A stretch of DNA of 42,781 nt from a virus. Both the position numbers and the translations under genes were made by a program. The DNA lies in IMG/VR virus record IMGVR_UViG_3300017917_001388, positions 1 through 42,781 of that record; one strand, 5' to 3'. Below are positions 35,278 through 42,781 of the stretch, piece by piece; position 1 is the stretch's first letter; each line of letters begins with the position of its first letter. Below the pieces are notes generated by a model. It searched no databases. It was not told where the DNA came from and saw only the letters and a program-made list of their open reading frames with translations.

Positions 35278-36113
35278 ATTTTGGATATCTAATCATAGTG
35301 GCCGAACATGAAAAAATTGATTATCTTAAATTGGCCTACGGACTAGCACTTAGTATAAAAAATACACAGAGAGAAGGTTATGATAAAGTTGCCTTGGTGG
35401 TTGATGATAAAAATAAATTAAAAAACCTCAAGAGTCCTTGGGTATTTGATGCAGTAATTGAATGGAAGGAACAGACATTTTGGGATGGCCGTTCATGGAT
35501 GGACCAATTGAGCCCTTGGGAACACACAATCTGCCTAGATGCAGATATGTTGTTTCTTAGAGATTACAGTCACTGGGTAGAATATTTTCTTGAAAATTCA
35601 GAATTGTATGTGGCCAACAGCAGTTACACATATCGAGGAGAAACAGTCACAGGTGATTTTTATAGAAGAGCTTTTGTGAGAAATAATTTGAAAAATCTAT
35701 ATTCTATGTGGACTTATTTTAGAAAAGACAGTGAATTAGTCAAAGATTTTTTTGAACTTGGTAGGCAGATAATAAAAAATCCCACAGAATTTTCTAATGT
35801 ATTTTTAACAGAATATAAACCAAAGATTGTTGGCACAGATGAAGCCTTTGCTCTGGCAGCTAAAATTTTAGACATCGAGGATACCATAGCATATCATTTG
35901 CAATTTCCTCGGATCGTGCATATGAAACCAATGATACAGAATTGGCCTTGGCCTGCGGACTCGTGGAGCGATCATGTGGGATTTTATCTGAATAGAAAAG
36001 GCCAACTCAAGATAGGAAATTATTCGCAGACTGACATAGTCCATTACGTAGAAAAAGATAAGATAAACGATGAGATGATCAACATCTTAGAGGAGATAGC
36101 ATGGAACAAGTAA
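35274..36113 (+). CDS. Putative GT-A/GT8-like glycosyltransferase (279 aa)
   Basis: Probable glycosyltransferase, related in layout to the preceding gene. The N-terminal strand is NFGYLIIVAEHEKIDYLKLAYG, and SPWEHTICLDADMLFLRDYSHW around residues 80-101 contains D89-A-D91 as the DxD motif. A later VGTDEAFALAAKIL segment (near 190) resembles the conserved D-E region that follows the DxD in GT8-like enzymes. PRIVHMKPMIQNWPWP near 215 is a Trp/Pro-rich stretch that could form the acceptor site. No membrane span. ATGA overlap with the gene before it, 13-base overlap with the gene after. Confidence 0.65.
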   Translation: MNFGYLIIVAEHEKIDYLKLAYGLALSIKNTQREGYDKVALVVDDKNKLKNLKSPWVFDAVIEWKEQTFWDGRSWMDQLSPWEHTICLDADMLFLRDYSHWVEYFLENSELYVANSSYTYRGETVTGDFYRRAFVRNNLKNLYSMWTYFRKDSELVKDFFELGRQIIKNPTEFSNVFLTEYKPKIVGTDEAFALAAKILDIEDTIAYHLQFPRIVHMKPMIQNWPWPADSWSDHVGFYLNRKGQLKIGNYSQTDIVHYVEKDKINDEMINILEEIAWNK

Positions 36114-36718
36114 TAGATTTTGATGAATGGTATGCCAATTACAAACCTGAACCAGTCAGTTATGTAGCTGTGTATAATCCAACAGATGGCAAGGTAATTA
36201 GTGTAGGACCTAAACATGCATTTGTTAACGAAAAATATCAGATCAATCTAGACAAGGAAATTGCTGAAGATATTATAGAAGCAAGAATCCTTATAGATAA
36301 TTGTCTAGTAGATATGGATTCAAGTGTGTTAGAAATCGCAGAAATAAAAAATTTGATAAAAATAGATGACGTATTACATAGAATAATCTCTGTAGAATAT
36401 GCTAACGTTGAAAAACCTGATGTATATATAACATACAGTAAAAAAAATAAAACTCTCAAGATTCAATTGACTGAAGATCTAGGAGGTACAAAGAAACTTA
36501 AAGTGAAAAGGAATCCTAGGAAAATAGTTTGGGATGGTGCTACTGAAATGAACTTTTTAATCACTGACTACAATGATCCTAATTTGATTTTTGAAATGTT
36601 TAGTATTAAAATAAATGAATTGATAGGAAAGACCAAAGTTATCAAAAACGTAGACTACAATAAGTTCAGTGTCTATACACGACGCCTGTTTAAAAATTAT
36701 GTGATAGAATATAAATGA
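36101..36718 (+). CDS. Protein of unknown function in the modification cassette (205 aa)
   Basis: I do not recognise this protein. It starts MEQVIDFDEWYANYKPEPVSY and has beta-rich stretches (VSYVAVYNPTDGKVISVGP, KPDVYITYSKKNKTLKIQLT) and a basic segment near 140-150 (KKLKVKRNPRKIVW). No catalytic motif, signal peptide or membrane span is visible. AGGAG at 36091-36095, inside the preceding gene, is a strong ribosome-binding site five bases before this ATG, so it is translated in its own right. The 13-base overlap upstream and the ATGA overlap downstream tie it to the glycosyltransferases. It could be an acceptor, a partner subunit or a carrier. Confidence 0.5.
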   Translation: MEQVIDFDEWYANYKPEPVSYVAVYNPTDGKVISVGPKHAFVNEKYQINLDKEIAEDIIEARILIDNCLVDMDSSVLEIAEIKNLIKIDDVLHRIISVEYANVEKPDVYITYSKKNKTLKIQLTEDLGGTKKLKVKRNPRKIVWDGATEMNFLITDYNDPNLIFEMFSIKINELIGKTKVIKNVDYNKFSVYTRRLFKNYVIEYK

Positions 36719-37626
36719 AAATAATAGAATTTGATGTAATCTTTCTCAGCTACGATGAGCCGAATGCGGATCTACATTATGCAGATTTGTGTGCCAAGGT
36801 GCCATGGGCCAAACGCATACATGGGGTGAAAGGATCAGATCATGCGCACAAGGCCGCAGCGGAACTCAGCGAAACAGATTGGTTTATTACAGTTGATGCT
36901 GATAATATTGTAGATCCTAGGTTCTTTGATCTAGAACTAGACATGACCGATCCTAAGATCAAAGTCTATGGTTGGTGCGGTAGAAATAATATCAATGGAT
37001 TGCGTTATGGTAATGGCGGATTAAAAATCTGGCGGAAAGATTTTGTTTTGAACATGCAGACGCATGAAAATGCCACCAGTGATAGAGCTCAGGTAGATTT
37101 TTGTTGGGAAGATGGATATCGTAATTTTCCTAGAGTATATTCAGACAGCATCATCACAGGATCGCCATTTCAAGCATGGCGAGCAGGATTCCGTGAAGGT
37201 GTAAAGATGACCTTGCTAGATGGAGTAAAGGTGCCTTCACAAGAAATTAAGGAACGAATCTGGTGGCATAACATCCATAGACTACGCATGTGGTCAACAG
37301 TAGGTTCACATCACGAAAACGGAATGTATGCAGTATACGGAGCTAGATTAGGAACATGGTTAACCAACTGCACACAATGGAATTACGTTGAAGTTAGGGA
37401 CTTTGAAATACTAAGAGGGATATGGAATCAATATGGTCATCCTTTTGAAGAAGTAGATGGTGAAGGTCTGTTAGAAGAAATTCAATCATTAGGAGAGAAA
37501 ATTAAACAACAACTAGGATTCGATTGGCCTTGGTTAGATGAAAAACAAAGCAAATATACTTTAGATCTATACGATGAAACAATTAATCTTGGGTTGACTT
37601 ATTATGTGATGCCTGAAAATGTATGA
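36715..37626 (+). CDS. Putative GT-A-like glycosyltransferase (303 aa)
   Basis: Member of a family that I recall from aquatic T4-like phages, annotated as glycosyltransferase. The opening FDVIFLSYDEPNADLHYADL is followed by RIHGVKGSDHAHKAAAELS, then WFITVDADNIVD with D61-A-D63 as a DxD motif, then NNINGLRYGNGGLKIW. SPFQAWRAGFREGVKM near 155 matches the following gene's TTWRSAFRECCKL. A late aromatic stretch (ERIWWHNIHRLRMW) could contact the acceptor. It is paralogous to the C-terminal part of the next gene. ATGA overlap upstream and 8-base overlap downstream. Activity and acceptor are unproven. Confidence 0.6.
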   Translation: MKIIEFDVIFLSYDEPNADLHYADLCAKVPWAKRIHGVKGSDHAHKAAAELSETDWFITVDADNIVDPRFFDLELDMTDPKIKVYGWCGRNNINGLRYGNGGLKIWRKDFVLNMQTHENATSDRAQVDFCWEDGYRNFPRVYSDSIITGSPFQAWRAGFREGVKMTLLDGVKVPSQEIKERIWWHNIHRLRMWSTVGSHHENGMYAVYGARLGTWLTNCTQWNYVEVRDFEILRGIWNQYGHPFEEVDGEGLLEEIQSLGEKIKQQLGFDWPWLDEKQSKYTLDLYDETINLGLTYYVMPENV

Positions 37627-38671
37627 TATATTTTTTGCCAGCCGAACAAAAATAGACGAGTCAGTGTGGCTCGAGGCCAGACAAAGATTTCCTAGGGCAC
37701 AAAAGATTGAAAATATCAAAACATTCAATGACGTGAGATCAAAATCTTTTACTAAACATTTTTGGGTAGTCTGGGATCATATTATTTTGAGAGATGATTG
37801 GAAATTTGAATATGCGATTCCTAAATGGGATGAAGAGTATATTCATGTGTTTAAAAACAACGATTATTACGATGGTGTTTGTATATTTCATAAAAATCAT
37901 AAAATTTTACAACGAGAATGGGACTATAGATTTTTTACCAAGAAGAAGGAGGTAGATATAGTTTCCAGTGCGCCTAAGCCGTTTGACATAGTTTTTATCT
38001 CATACAACGAACCTTTTGCTGATGAAAATTGGCAAAGGCTTTTAACAAAAGCAGATAGCCGGAAATGTCACAGAGTAAATGGAGTCAAAGGTATACATCA
38101 AGCCCACATAGCGGCTGCCAATATTGTCAGTACTGATATGTTCTGGGTAGTTGATGCCGATGCTGAGCTAATGGATACTTTTGATTTTAATCATCAAATT
38201 CCTTATTATGATTTTAACGCAAAAACCACAGTTCATGTCTGGAAGAGCAGAAATCCAGTCAATGGTTTAGAATATGGAAATGGTGGAGTAAAACTTTTAC
38301 CAACAGAAATGACAAAGAACATGGATTTATCTAAGCCTGACATGACCACTAGCATCAGCAAACAATTTAGATCCATGGATGAAATTTCTAACATCACAAG
38401 ATTCAATACAGACCCATTCACTACATGGAGATCTGCTTTTAGAGAATGTTGTAAGTTAGCCAGCAGGATTATTGATAGGCAAGACGATAAAGAAACACAA
38501 GAAAGATTAGATACATGGTGTGAGAAATCCACGGATGAATATGCACTAGATGGGGCCCGTTGTGGTCGAGAGTTTGGTGCAAAAAATAAAACAGAGATTG
38601 AAGTTTTAAAAAAAATCAATGATTATGATTGGCTAAAGGAAAAGTTTGATGAAAGATATAGAGAGAATTAA
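37619..38671 (+). CDS. Putative glycosyltransferase with internal duplication (350 aa)
   Basis: Two tandem copies of the same GT-A-like half. The C-terminal copy, from about residue 121, has FDIVFISYNEPFADENW, HRVNGVKGIHQAHIAAAN, FWVVDADAELMD (D179-A-D181) and NPVNGLEYGNGGVKLLP, with TDPFTTWRSAFRECCKL later, matching the preceding gene. The N-terminal copy, residues about 2-100, aligns with it (YDIFFASRTKIDESVW; FWVVWDHIILRDDWKF; IHVFKN) but the DxD position reads V51-W-D-H, so it has probably lost donor binding and kept a structural or acceptor role. The start overlaps the preceding gene by eight bases and the stop overlaps the radical SAM gene by 23. Confidence 0.62.
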   Translation: MYDIFFASRTKIDESVWLEARQRFPRAQKIENIKTFNDVRSKSFTKHFWVVWDHIILRDDWKFEYAIPKWDEEYIHVFKNNDYYDGVCIFHKNHKILQREWDYRFFTKKKEVDIVSSAPKPFDIVFISYNEPFADENWQRLLTKADSRKCHRVNGVKGIHQAHIAAANIVSTDMFWVVDADAELMDTFDFNHQIPYYDFNAKTTVHVWKSRNPVNGLEYGNGGVKLLPTEMTKNMDLSKPDMTTSISKQFRSMDEISNITRFNTDPFTTWRSAFRECCKLASRIIDRQDDKETQERLDTWCEKSTDEYALDGARCGREFGAKNKTEIEVLKKINDYDWLKEKFDERYREN

Positions 38672-40022
38672 TAAATTCATTCCGATCATGAATGAAATCT
38701 CTCCAACCTTTTGCCTTGCGAAATGGCATCATACCACTATCTATCTCCAGACTGGAGAAACACACAGTTGTTATCATCCACCGCCACACAAGATTTCTAT
38801 AGAAGAAATAACCATCGATCCCAGTGCTCTGCACAACACAGAACAAAAGAAACATGAACGTTTAGAAATGCTGAATGGTGGCAAACCCAGTGGTTGTAAC
38901 TACTGCTGGAATATAGAAGCATTGGGTGAAGATTATGTCAGTGATCGTAAAGAGAGAAATTCGACTATCTACACATCTGAACGTTTCAAAGAGATTAAAG
39001 ATGGAGACTGGGATCAAAATATCAATCCTCAATACATAGAAATTTCATTTGGTAATGAATGTAATTTCAAGTGTGGTTATTGCCATCCTAAACACAGCAG
39101 TGCCTATCATAAAGAGATCAAAGATTATGGTCCCTATGACATGGTAAAAAATCATCGCAATGATATAGACTGGTTCAAAATCTACGAAGAAGAATCTAAT
39201 CCCTATGTGGAAGCATGGTGGCGTTGGTGGCCCGAAGTGCGTGAGACACTGACTATTCTACGCATCACGGGTGGTGAACCTTTGCTGCAATCTAGCACCT
39301 GGCGTTTGTTAGAAGATCTAGAAACTAATCCCCTGCCAAATCTAGAGCTAAACATTAATACCAATTTTGGTGTTAAGCCTGTGCTCATAGACCGACTGAT
39401 TCTAAAAGTTAATAATCTGGTAAACAACGGCAAGATCAAAGACTTTAAGATCTTTACCAGTATAGATACATGGGGTTCCCCTGCAGAATATATTCGAACA
39501 GGATTAGATCTAACTGTATGGGAACGTAACCTAGACACTTATCTCACTGAGACATCTCTGCCTATCACGTTTATGATTACATTCAATATCTTAACCGTGG
39601 TAAACTTCCAAAGTCTTCTAGAAAAGATCCTTGAATGGCGTGAGAAGTATAATGGATTTGAGCAGAATAAATGGCAGCGTGTGCGTTTTGATACACCGTT
39701 TCTAAAAGAACCATTACAGTATGATATGAATTTACTGCCTAAAGACGAATTTATGCCATACATGCAAAGTCATCTAGACTTCATTCTAGCCAATCTAGAC
39801 GATAAAAATCGTAGCAAATTCAACGACTTAGAGTATGCTAAATTTGAAAGAGTGGTAAAATACATGGAATCAGCTGTCTATACCCCAGAAAAACTAAAAG
39901 AAGGCAAAAGAGACTTCTTTAATTGGTTTACTGAATATGACCGCAGGAGAGGTACCAATTTCGTCAAAACGTTTCCAGAATTAGAAAAATTCTACAACGA
40001 TTGTTTTGTGGATGTAAGATGA
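38649..40022 (+). CDS. Radical SAM enzyme with N-terminal twitch-like cysteine domain
   Basis: Radical SAM enzyme of 457 aa. The SAM-cluster motif is C138-NFK-C142-GY-C145 (CX3CX2C), followed by RITGGEPLL near 205-213, which fits the SAM-binding GGE motif. Four more cysteines precede it: C22, C41 (in THSCYHPPPH) and C83/C86 (SGCNYCW), a likely ligand set for an auxiliary iron-sulfur cluster in an N-terminal twitch-type domain, an arrangement I recall from the N_twi_rSAM family. The substrate is unknown; peptide or sugar modification are both open. I chose ATG 38649, eight bases after AAGGA (38636-38640), over a TTG one codon earlier. It overlaps the preceding gene by 23 bases and the next by ATGA. 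Confidence 0.85.
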   Translation: MKDIERINKFIPIMNEISPTFCLAKWHHTTIYLQTGETHSCYHPPPHKISIEEITIDPSALHNTEQKKHERLEMLNGGKPSGCNYCWNIEALGEDYVSDRKERNSTIYTSERFKEIKDGDWDQNINPQYIEISFGNECNFKCGYCHPKHSSAYHKEIKDYGPYDMVKNHRNDIDWFKIYEEESNPYVEAWWRWWPEVRETLTILRITGGEPLLQSSTWRLLEDLETNPLPNLELNINTNFGVKPVLIDRLILKVNNLVNNGKIKDFKIFTSIDTWGSPAEYIRTGLDLTVWERNLDTYLTETSLPITFMITFNILTVVNFQSLLEKILEWREKYNGFEQNKWQRVRFDTPFLKEPLQYDMNLLPKDEFMPYMQSHLDFILANLDDKNRSKFNDLEYAKFERVVKYMESAVYTPEKLKEGKRDFFNWFTEYDRRRGTNFVKTFPELEKFYNDCFVDVR

Positions 40023-40873
40023 TTTCCGAATGTATATCTAATCGATCAATACAGCCCGGAGATCGGGCTATCATCTGTTTAGGAGACAGTTTCACACAAG
40101 GGCAAGGAGCCTGGTCCGCTGAAACTTGGAAACAGCACAACTATCGAATAGATCATAAAATAATCAAAGGAGATCTAGAAAGAGAAATTTATGCTAATAG
40201 TTGGCCATCTCAATTAGGTAAGAGATTACCAGAATTTGTAATGATAAATCTCGGAGTTATTGGCACTGGAAATCGTGCAGCGGTAAAAGAACTGTATCTG
40301 AATCCAGGACTAGGATTGGATAAAATTTCTGGAGGTGTCTTAATATACATGCTTAGTGGAATAGAAAGGTTGGATTTAATAAACAAAACATTTCCTGCAA
40401 ATAGACATTTTGATACTATATGGCCTAGTCCTGATCACGAAAGTGAATTATGGCGATCCTATGCCAAACAGGTATGGAGCGATAAATTTAGTGCTATTGA
40501 AACTATATTGAACATAAAAGAAGCTGAAACATATGCTAAGGCAAATAATCTTCATCTAGTATTGATCAGTGCGTTTGAACAACGCTATACTGCTGAATGG
40601 TTTGAGCGTATGCTAGATAAAGTACATAAAGAATTGATAGCAACAGTTCCTTGGGATAAATTTTTTTATCCTTACAATTATCTAAGTTTTATCGAACTAT
40701 TATTAGAACTTGAAGGAAAAAAGGAATTAGCCAACGGTAGTTGGTATAGTCATTATACAGCATTGAGCACTCCAAGTAAATATGTCACTAACTGCTGCCA
40801 TCCTACCATAGAAGGTTATACAGTAATAGCAAATGAGATATACAAGTATTTGAAAGATAGGAATTTAATTTAA
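40019..40873 (+). CDS. SGNH/GDSL-type hydrolase (284 aa)
   Basis: Likely esterase or O-deacylase. Block I is ICLGDSFTQGQG with S24 as the nucleophile. Block II is INLGVIGTGN, giving G79 and N85 for the oxyanion hole. Block V is NCCHPTIEGY with H261 as the general base. The Asp three residues before His in most family members is Asn258 here, so the enzyme may use a Ser-His dyad or a different acid. No signal peptide, so it acts in the cytoplasm unless released at lysis. The ATG at 40019 forms an ATGA overlap with the radical SAM stop; the TTG at 40001 would extend it into that gene and is less likely. Next to glycosyltransferases, an acyl-sugar substrate is plausible. Confidence 0.8.
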   Translation: MISECISNRSIQPGDRAIICLGDSFTQGQGAWSAETWKQHNYRIDHKIIKGDLEREIYANSWPSQLGKRLPEFVMINLGVIGTGNRAAVKELYLNPGLGLDKISGGVLIYMLSGIERLDLINKTFPANRHFDTIWPSPDHESELWRSYAKQVWSDKFSAIETILNIKEAETYAKANNLHLVLISAFEQRYTAEWFERMLDKVHKELIATVPWDKFFYPYNYLSFIELLLELEGKKELANGSWYSHYTALSTPSKYVTNCCHPTIEGYTVIANEIYKYLKDRNLI

Positions 40874-42066
40874 TGAAAGTATTGAATGTAGTAAGATCAA
40901 AAAATTCTGTATCTGATGTCATAACAGATGATCCCATAACACAAACAGGACAGGATAATGTTAAGATATTTAATGAAGAAAATCTTCCCACGGATTTTTT
41001 TGTATATTTCATCAAACTAGGAGATAAACATTGCACAGGTTATACCTATGGTGATGCATTTGTTAAAGAAAAAGGCGTGTTATCCGAAACTCCAATCGAA
41101 ATTATGAAAAGAATTAAAAAAGGCACTGCAAAAATTGTTCTGTCTTGGCCGTTAGAAAGTTTTGTAGAAGATAACATTTTCTTTGCTATTCATAATTATT
41201 TTAATCATTATCAAATATCTTTAACATCTATTGTCTATCTAAATTGTTGTTCAAACGGAAAAATTTTATACGATTCTTTTTGTTCTAGAAATGAAATTGG
41301 AAAAAATCTAATTTCTCTAGAATATATTCCTTGGTATTTGTATGATACCTATCATGTTACTCCACCTTATATACCGGGAAAAAGAAACAAAACATTCTTT
41401 GCTTTAAATAGACGCATGCACGAGCATAGATGCTTGACTGTGATGTTAATGACAAAAGAAAATTTATTAGATAAATTTTATATGAGCTTTCCTAAGAATC
41501 ATATAGGAACTAACGAAACATTCCTTTATAAGGCATCGGGGTATATACATTCCTTTTCTAGATACGGATTAACTTTAGAAGATGTAAAGCGCACTGACGA
41601 AAAATTACCACTAATTTTAGATGTAGATAATTGGAATCCTTATCCCTTACCTATAGTGTCAAATAAATTAAAAAAATTTTACGATGATTCTTTTATGTCT
41701 TTAGTTGCAGAAACTTATTTCTTTTCTAATGTTATTCATTTAACAGAAAAGACATTTAAACCAATTATTAATCATCATCCGTTTATAATGGTTTCTTCTC
41801 CTAGAACTCTTCAAGCGATTAAATCATTTGGATTCAAAACTTTTGATAATATCATAGACGAAAGCTACGACACTATAGAAGATCATTATGATAGATTTAA
41901 TGCTATATTGTCTATAATCAGACATTTGGCAACCTGGGATTCTAAAAAACTTGAAAATGCTTCGAGAGAAATTAAACAAGTGGTTGATTACAACTATTTG
42001 CTGTTAAATTCTCGTCCTAGAGTCGAATTAAATAATTTTATAGAAAAATACGGAGTCGAGAAATGA
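40873..42066 (+). CDS. Conserved phage protein, possible glycosyltransferase (397 aa)
   Basis: Family recalled from aquatic phages; activity not established. The best-defined part is near residues 275-340: FFSNVIHLTEKTFKPIINHHPFIMVSSPRTLQAIKSFGF in short blocks, then TFDNIIDESYD. The TEK-x-F-K-P-I...H-P-F-I pattern recalls the donor-binding E-K-x-x-x-P/A segment of GT-B enzymes such as fucosyltransferases, but this is weak. The N-terminal half has NCCSNGKILYDSF and a FFALNRRMHEHRC segment near 177-189, basic and possibly ligand-binding. The start overlaps the SGNH stop by one base (taATG) and the stop overlaps the epimerase start as ATGA, so it is co-translated with a GDP-sugar enzyme. Confidence 0.5.
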   Translation: MKVLNVVRSKNSVSDVITDDPITQTGQDNVKIFNEENLPTDFFVYFIKLGDKHCTGYTYGDAFVKEKGVLSETPIEIMKRIKKGTAKIVLSWPLESFVEDNIFFAIHNYFNHYQISLTSIVYLNCCSNGKILYDSFCSRNEIGKNLISLEYIPWYLYDTYHVTPPYIPGKRNKTFFALNRRMHEHRCLTVMLMTKENLLDKFYMSFPKNHIGTNETFLYKASGYIHSFSRYGLTLEDVKRTDEKLPLILDVDNWNPYPLPIVSNKLKKFYDDSFMSLVAETYFFSNVIHLTEKTFKPIINHHPFIMVSSPRTLQAIKSFGFKTFDNIIDESYDTIEDHYDRFNAILSIIRHLATWDSKKLENASREIKQVVDYNYLLLNSRPRVELNNFIEKYGVEK

Positions 42067-42781
42067 AAAAAATTTTAGTATGTGGAGCCGGAGGATTTAT
42101 AGGTACGCACCTAGTCGAAAGCCTAAAGAAGCAAGGACACTACGTCATCGGCGCAGATTTAAAATTTCCAGAATACACCAAAACTGTTGCGGACGAGTTT
42201 TATCAATACGACCTTAGAGATCAGCAATTAGTTGCAAAATTATTGACTGCTGACATTGATGAAATATATCAACTGGCTGCAGACATGGGAGGAGCCGGAT
42301 ATATTTTTACAGGTGAAAATGACGCAGATATCATGCATAACTCTGCTCAAATAAATCTTAACATAGCCAACGAAATGGTCGCTAAGGGTATCAAGAATGT
42401 ATTCTATACATCGAGTGCCTGCATGTATCCTGCATATAATCAAGAAGATCCAGATAATCCATTGCTCAGCGAGGAAAGTGCATATCCTGCTAATCCAGAC
42501 AGCGATTACGGTTGGGAAAAATTATTCAGTGAACGCCTTTATATGGCCTATGCTAGAAATCATGGACTTAGAGTTCGTATAGCAAGACTACACAATGTGT
42601 TTGGTCCTTTAGCAGCTTGGAACAACGGCAGAGAAAAATCTCCAGCAGAGTTATGCCGCAAGGTTGCACAATTACAAGAAGGTGGGACGATTGAAGTGTG
42701 GGGACCTGGCACACAGACTCGCAGCTTTCTATTCATTGATGAGTGCATAGAAGGTATACACAAAATCATGTCCAGCGATTA
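42063..42781 (+). CDS. gme: GDP-mannose 3,5-epimerase, 3' partial
   Basis: Short-chain dehydrogenase/reductase-type enzyme that converts GDP-D-mannose to GDP-L-galactose or GDP-L-gulose using bound NAD. The Rossmann motif GAGGFIG is at residues 8-14. AADMGGAGYI (72-81), SSACMYP (117-123), YGWEK (149-153), NGREKSPAELCRK (188-200) and TQTRSFLFIDE are close to plant GDP-mannose epimerase. Catalytic C120 and K192 and the Y149/K153 pair fall at a constant offset of 25 from C145, K217, Y174 and K178 of the Arabidopsis enzyme as I recall its numbering. The ATG overlaps the preceding stop as ATGA. The frame is open to the right edge, so about 239 of the expected 350 or so residues are seen. Confidence 0.93.
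   Translation, partial: MKKILVCGAGGFIGTHLVESLKKQGHYVIGADLKFPEYTKTVADEFYQYDLRDQQLVAKLLTADIDEIYQLAADMGGAGYIFTGENDADIMHNSAQINLNIANEMVAKGIKNVFYTSSACMYPAYNQEDPDNPLLSEESAYPANPDSDYGWEKLFSERLYMAYARNHGLRVRIARLHNVFGPLAAWNNGREKSPAELCRKVAQLQEGGTIEVWGPGTQTRSFLFIDECIEGIHKIMSSD

Noticed and set aside
38646-38648. TTG start for the radical SAM gene
   Set aside because: The next codon is ATG with better spacing to AAGGA at 38636-38640.
40001-40018. TTG start extending the SGNH hydrolase into the radical SAM gene
   Set aside because: The ATG at 40019 forms the same ATGA junction used throughout the cassette, and block I would start at a normal distance from it.

Overview
The window is a 42.8-kb piece of the late structural region of a T4-superfamily contractile-tailed phage (myovirus). 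The DNA is AT-rich, every gene lies on the plus strand, and genes are packed with almost no spacing. There is no tRNA, CRISPR array, transposase or integrase, and no gap over 300 bases. The baseplate genes and the tail-fibre style (shared N-terminal anchors, collar tip) resemble T4-like phages of marine and freshwater bacteria. The host cannot be read from this sequence.

Layout. (1) 1-9168 is a compact baseplate block: a gp48-like tube cap (cut by the left edge), gp53 wedge, an 815-aa hub candidate, a gp5/gpV-type spike without a visible lysozyme domain, gp25 and an enlarged gp6. (2) 9171-22988 is one 4605-codon gene for a giant baseplate/fibre protein. It carries six CBM5/12-like carbohydrate-binding modules, an FG-GAP-type beta-propeller that three of those modules interrupt, and a C-terminal array of beta-sandwich repeats. 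(3) 22996-34009 is the fibre region: a small structural protein, four fibre proteins that share a paralogous N-terminal anchor but have different tips, a fibre-assembly chaperone candidate, and two tandem paralogous structural proteins. (4) 34070 to the right edge is a chain of ten genes in which every junction overlaps. It holds a conserved small protein, four GT-A-type glycosyltransferase candidates with DxD motifs, a protein of unknown function, a radical SAM enzyme with an N-terminal four-cysteine (twitch-like) domain, an SGNH hydrolase, a possible further transferase, and a GDP-mannose 3,5-epimerase cut by the right edge.

Working model (inference). Regions 1-3 build the baseplate and a multivalent set of sugar-binding fibres. 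Region 4 follows the fibre genes on the same strand and looks like a translationally coupled sugar cassette that makes an unusual GDP-sugar and transfers it, with an acyl-group hydrolase and a radical SAM enzyme, either to virion fibres or to the host surface. TAAATA-type elements resembling T4 late promoters precede several of the few genes that have upstream space.
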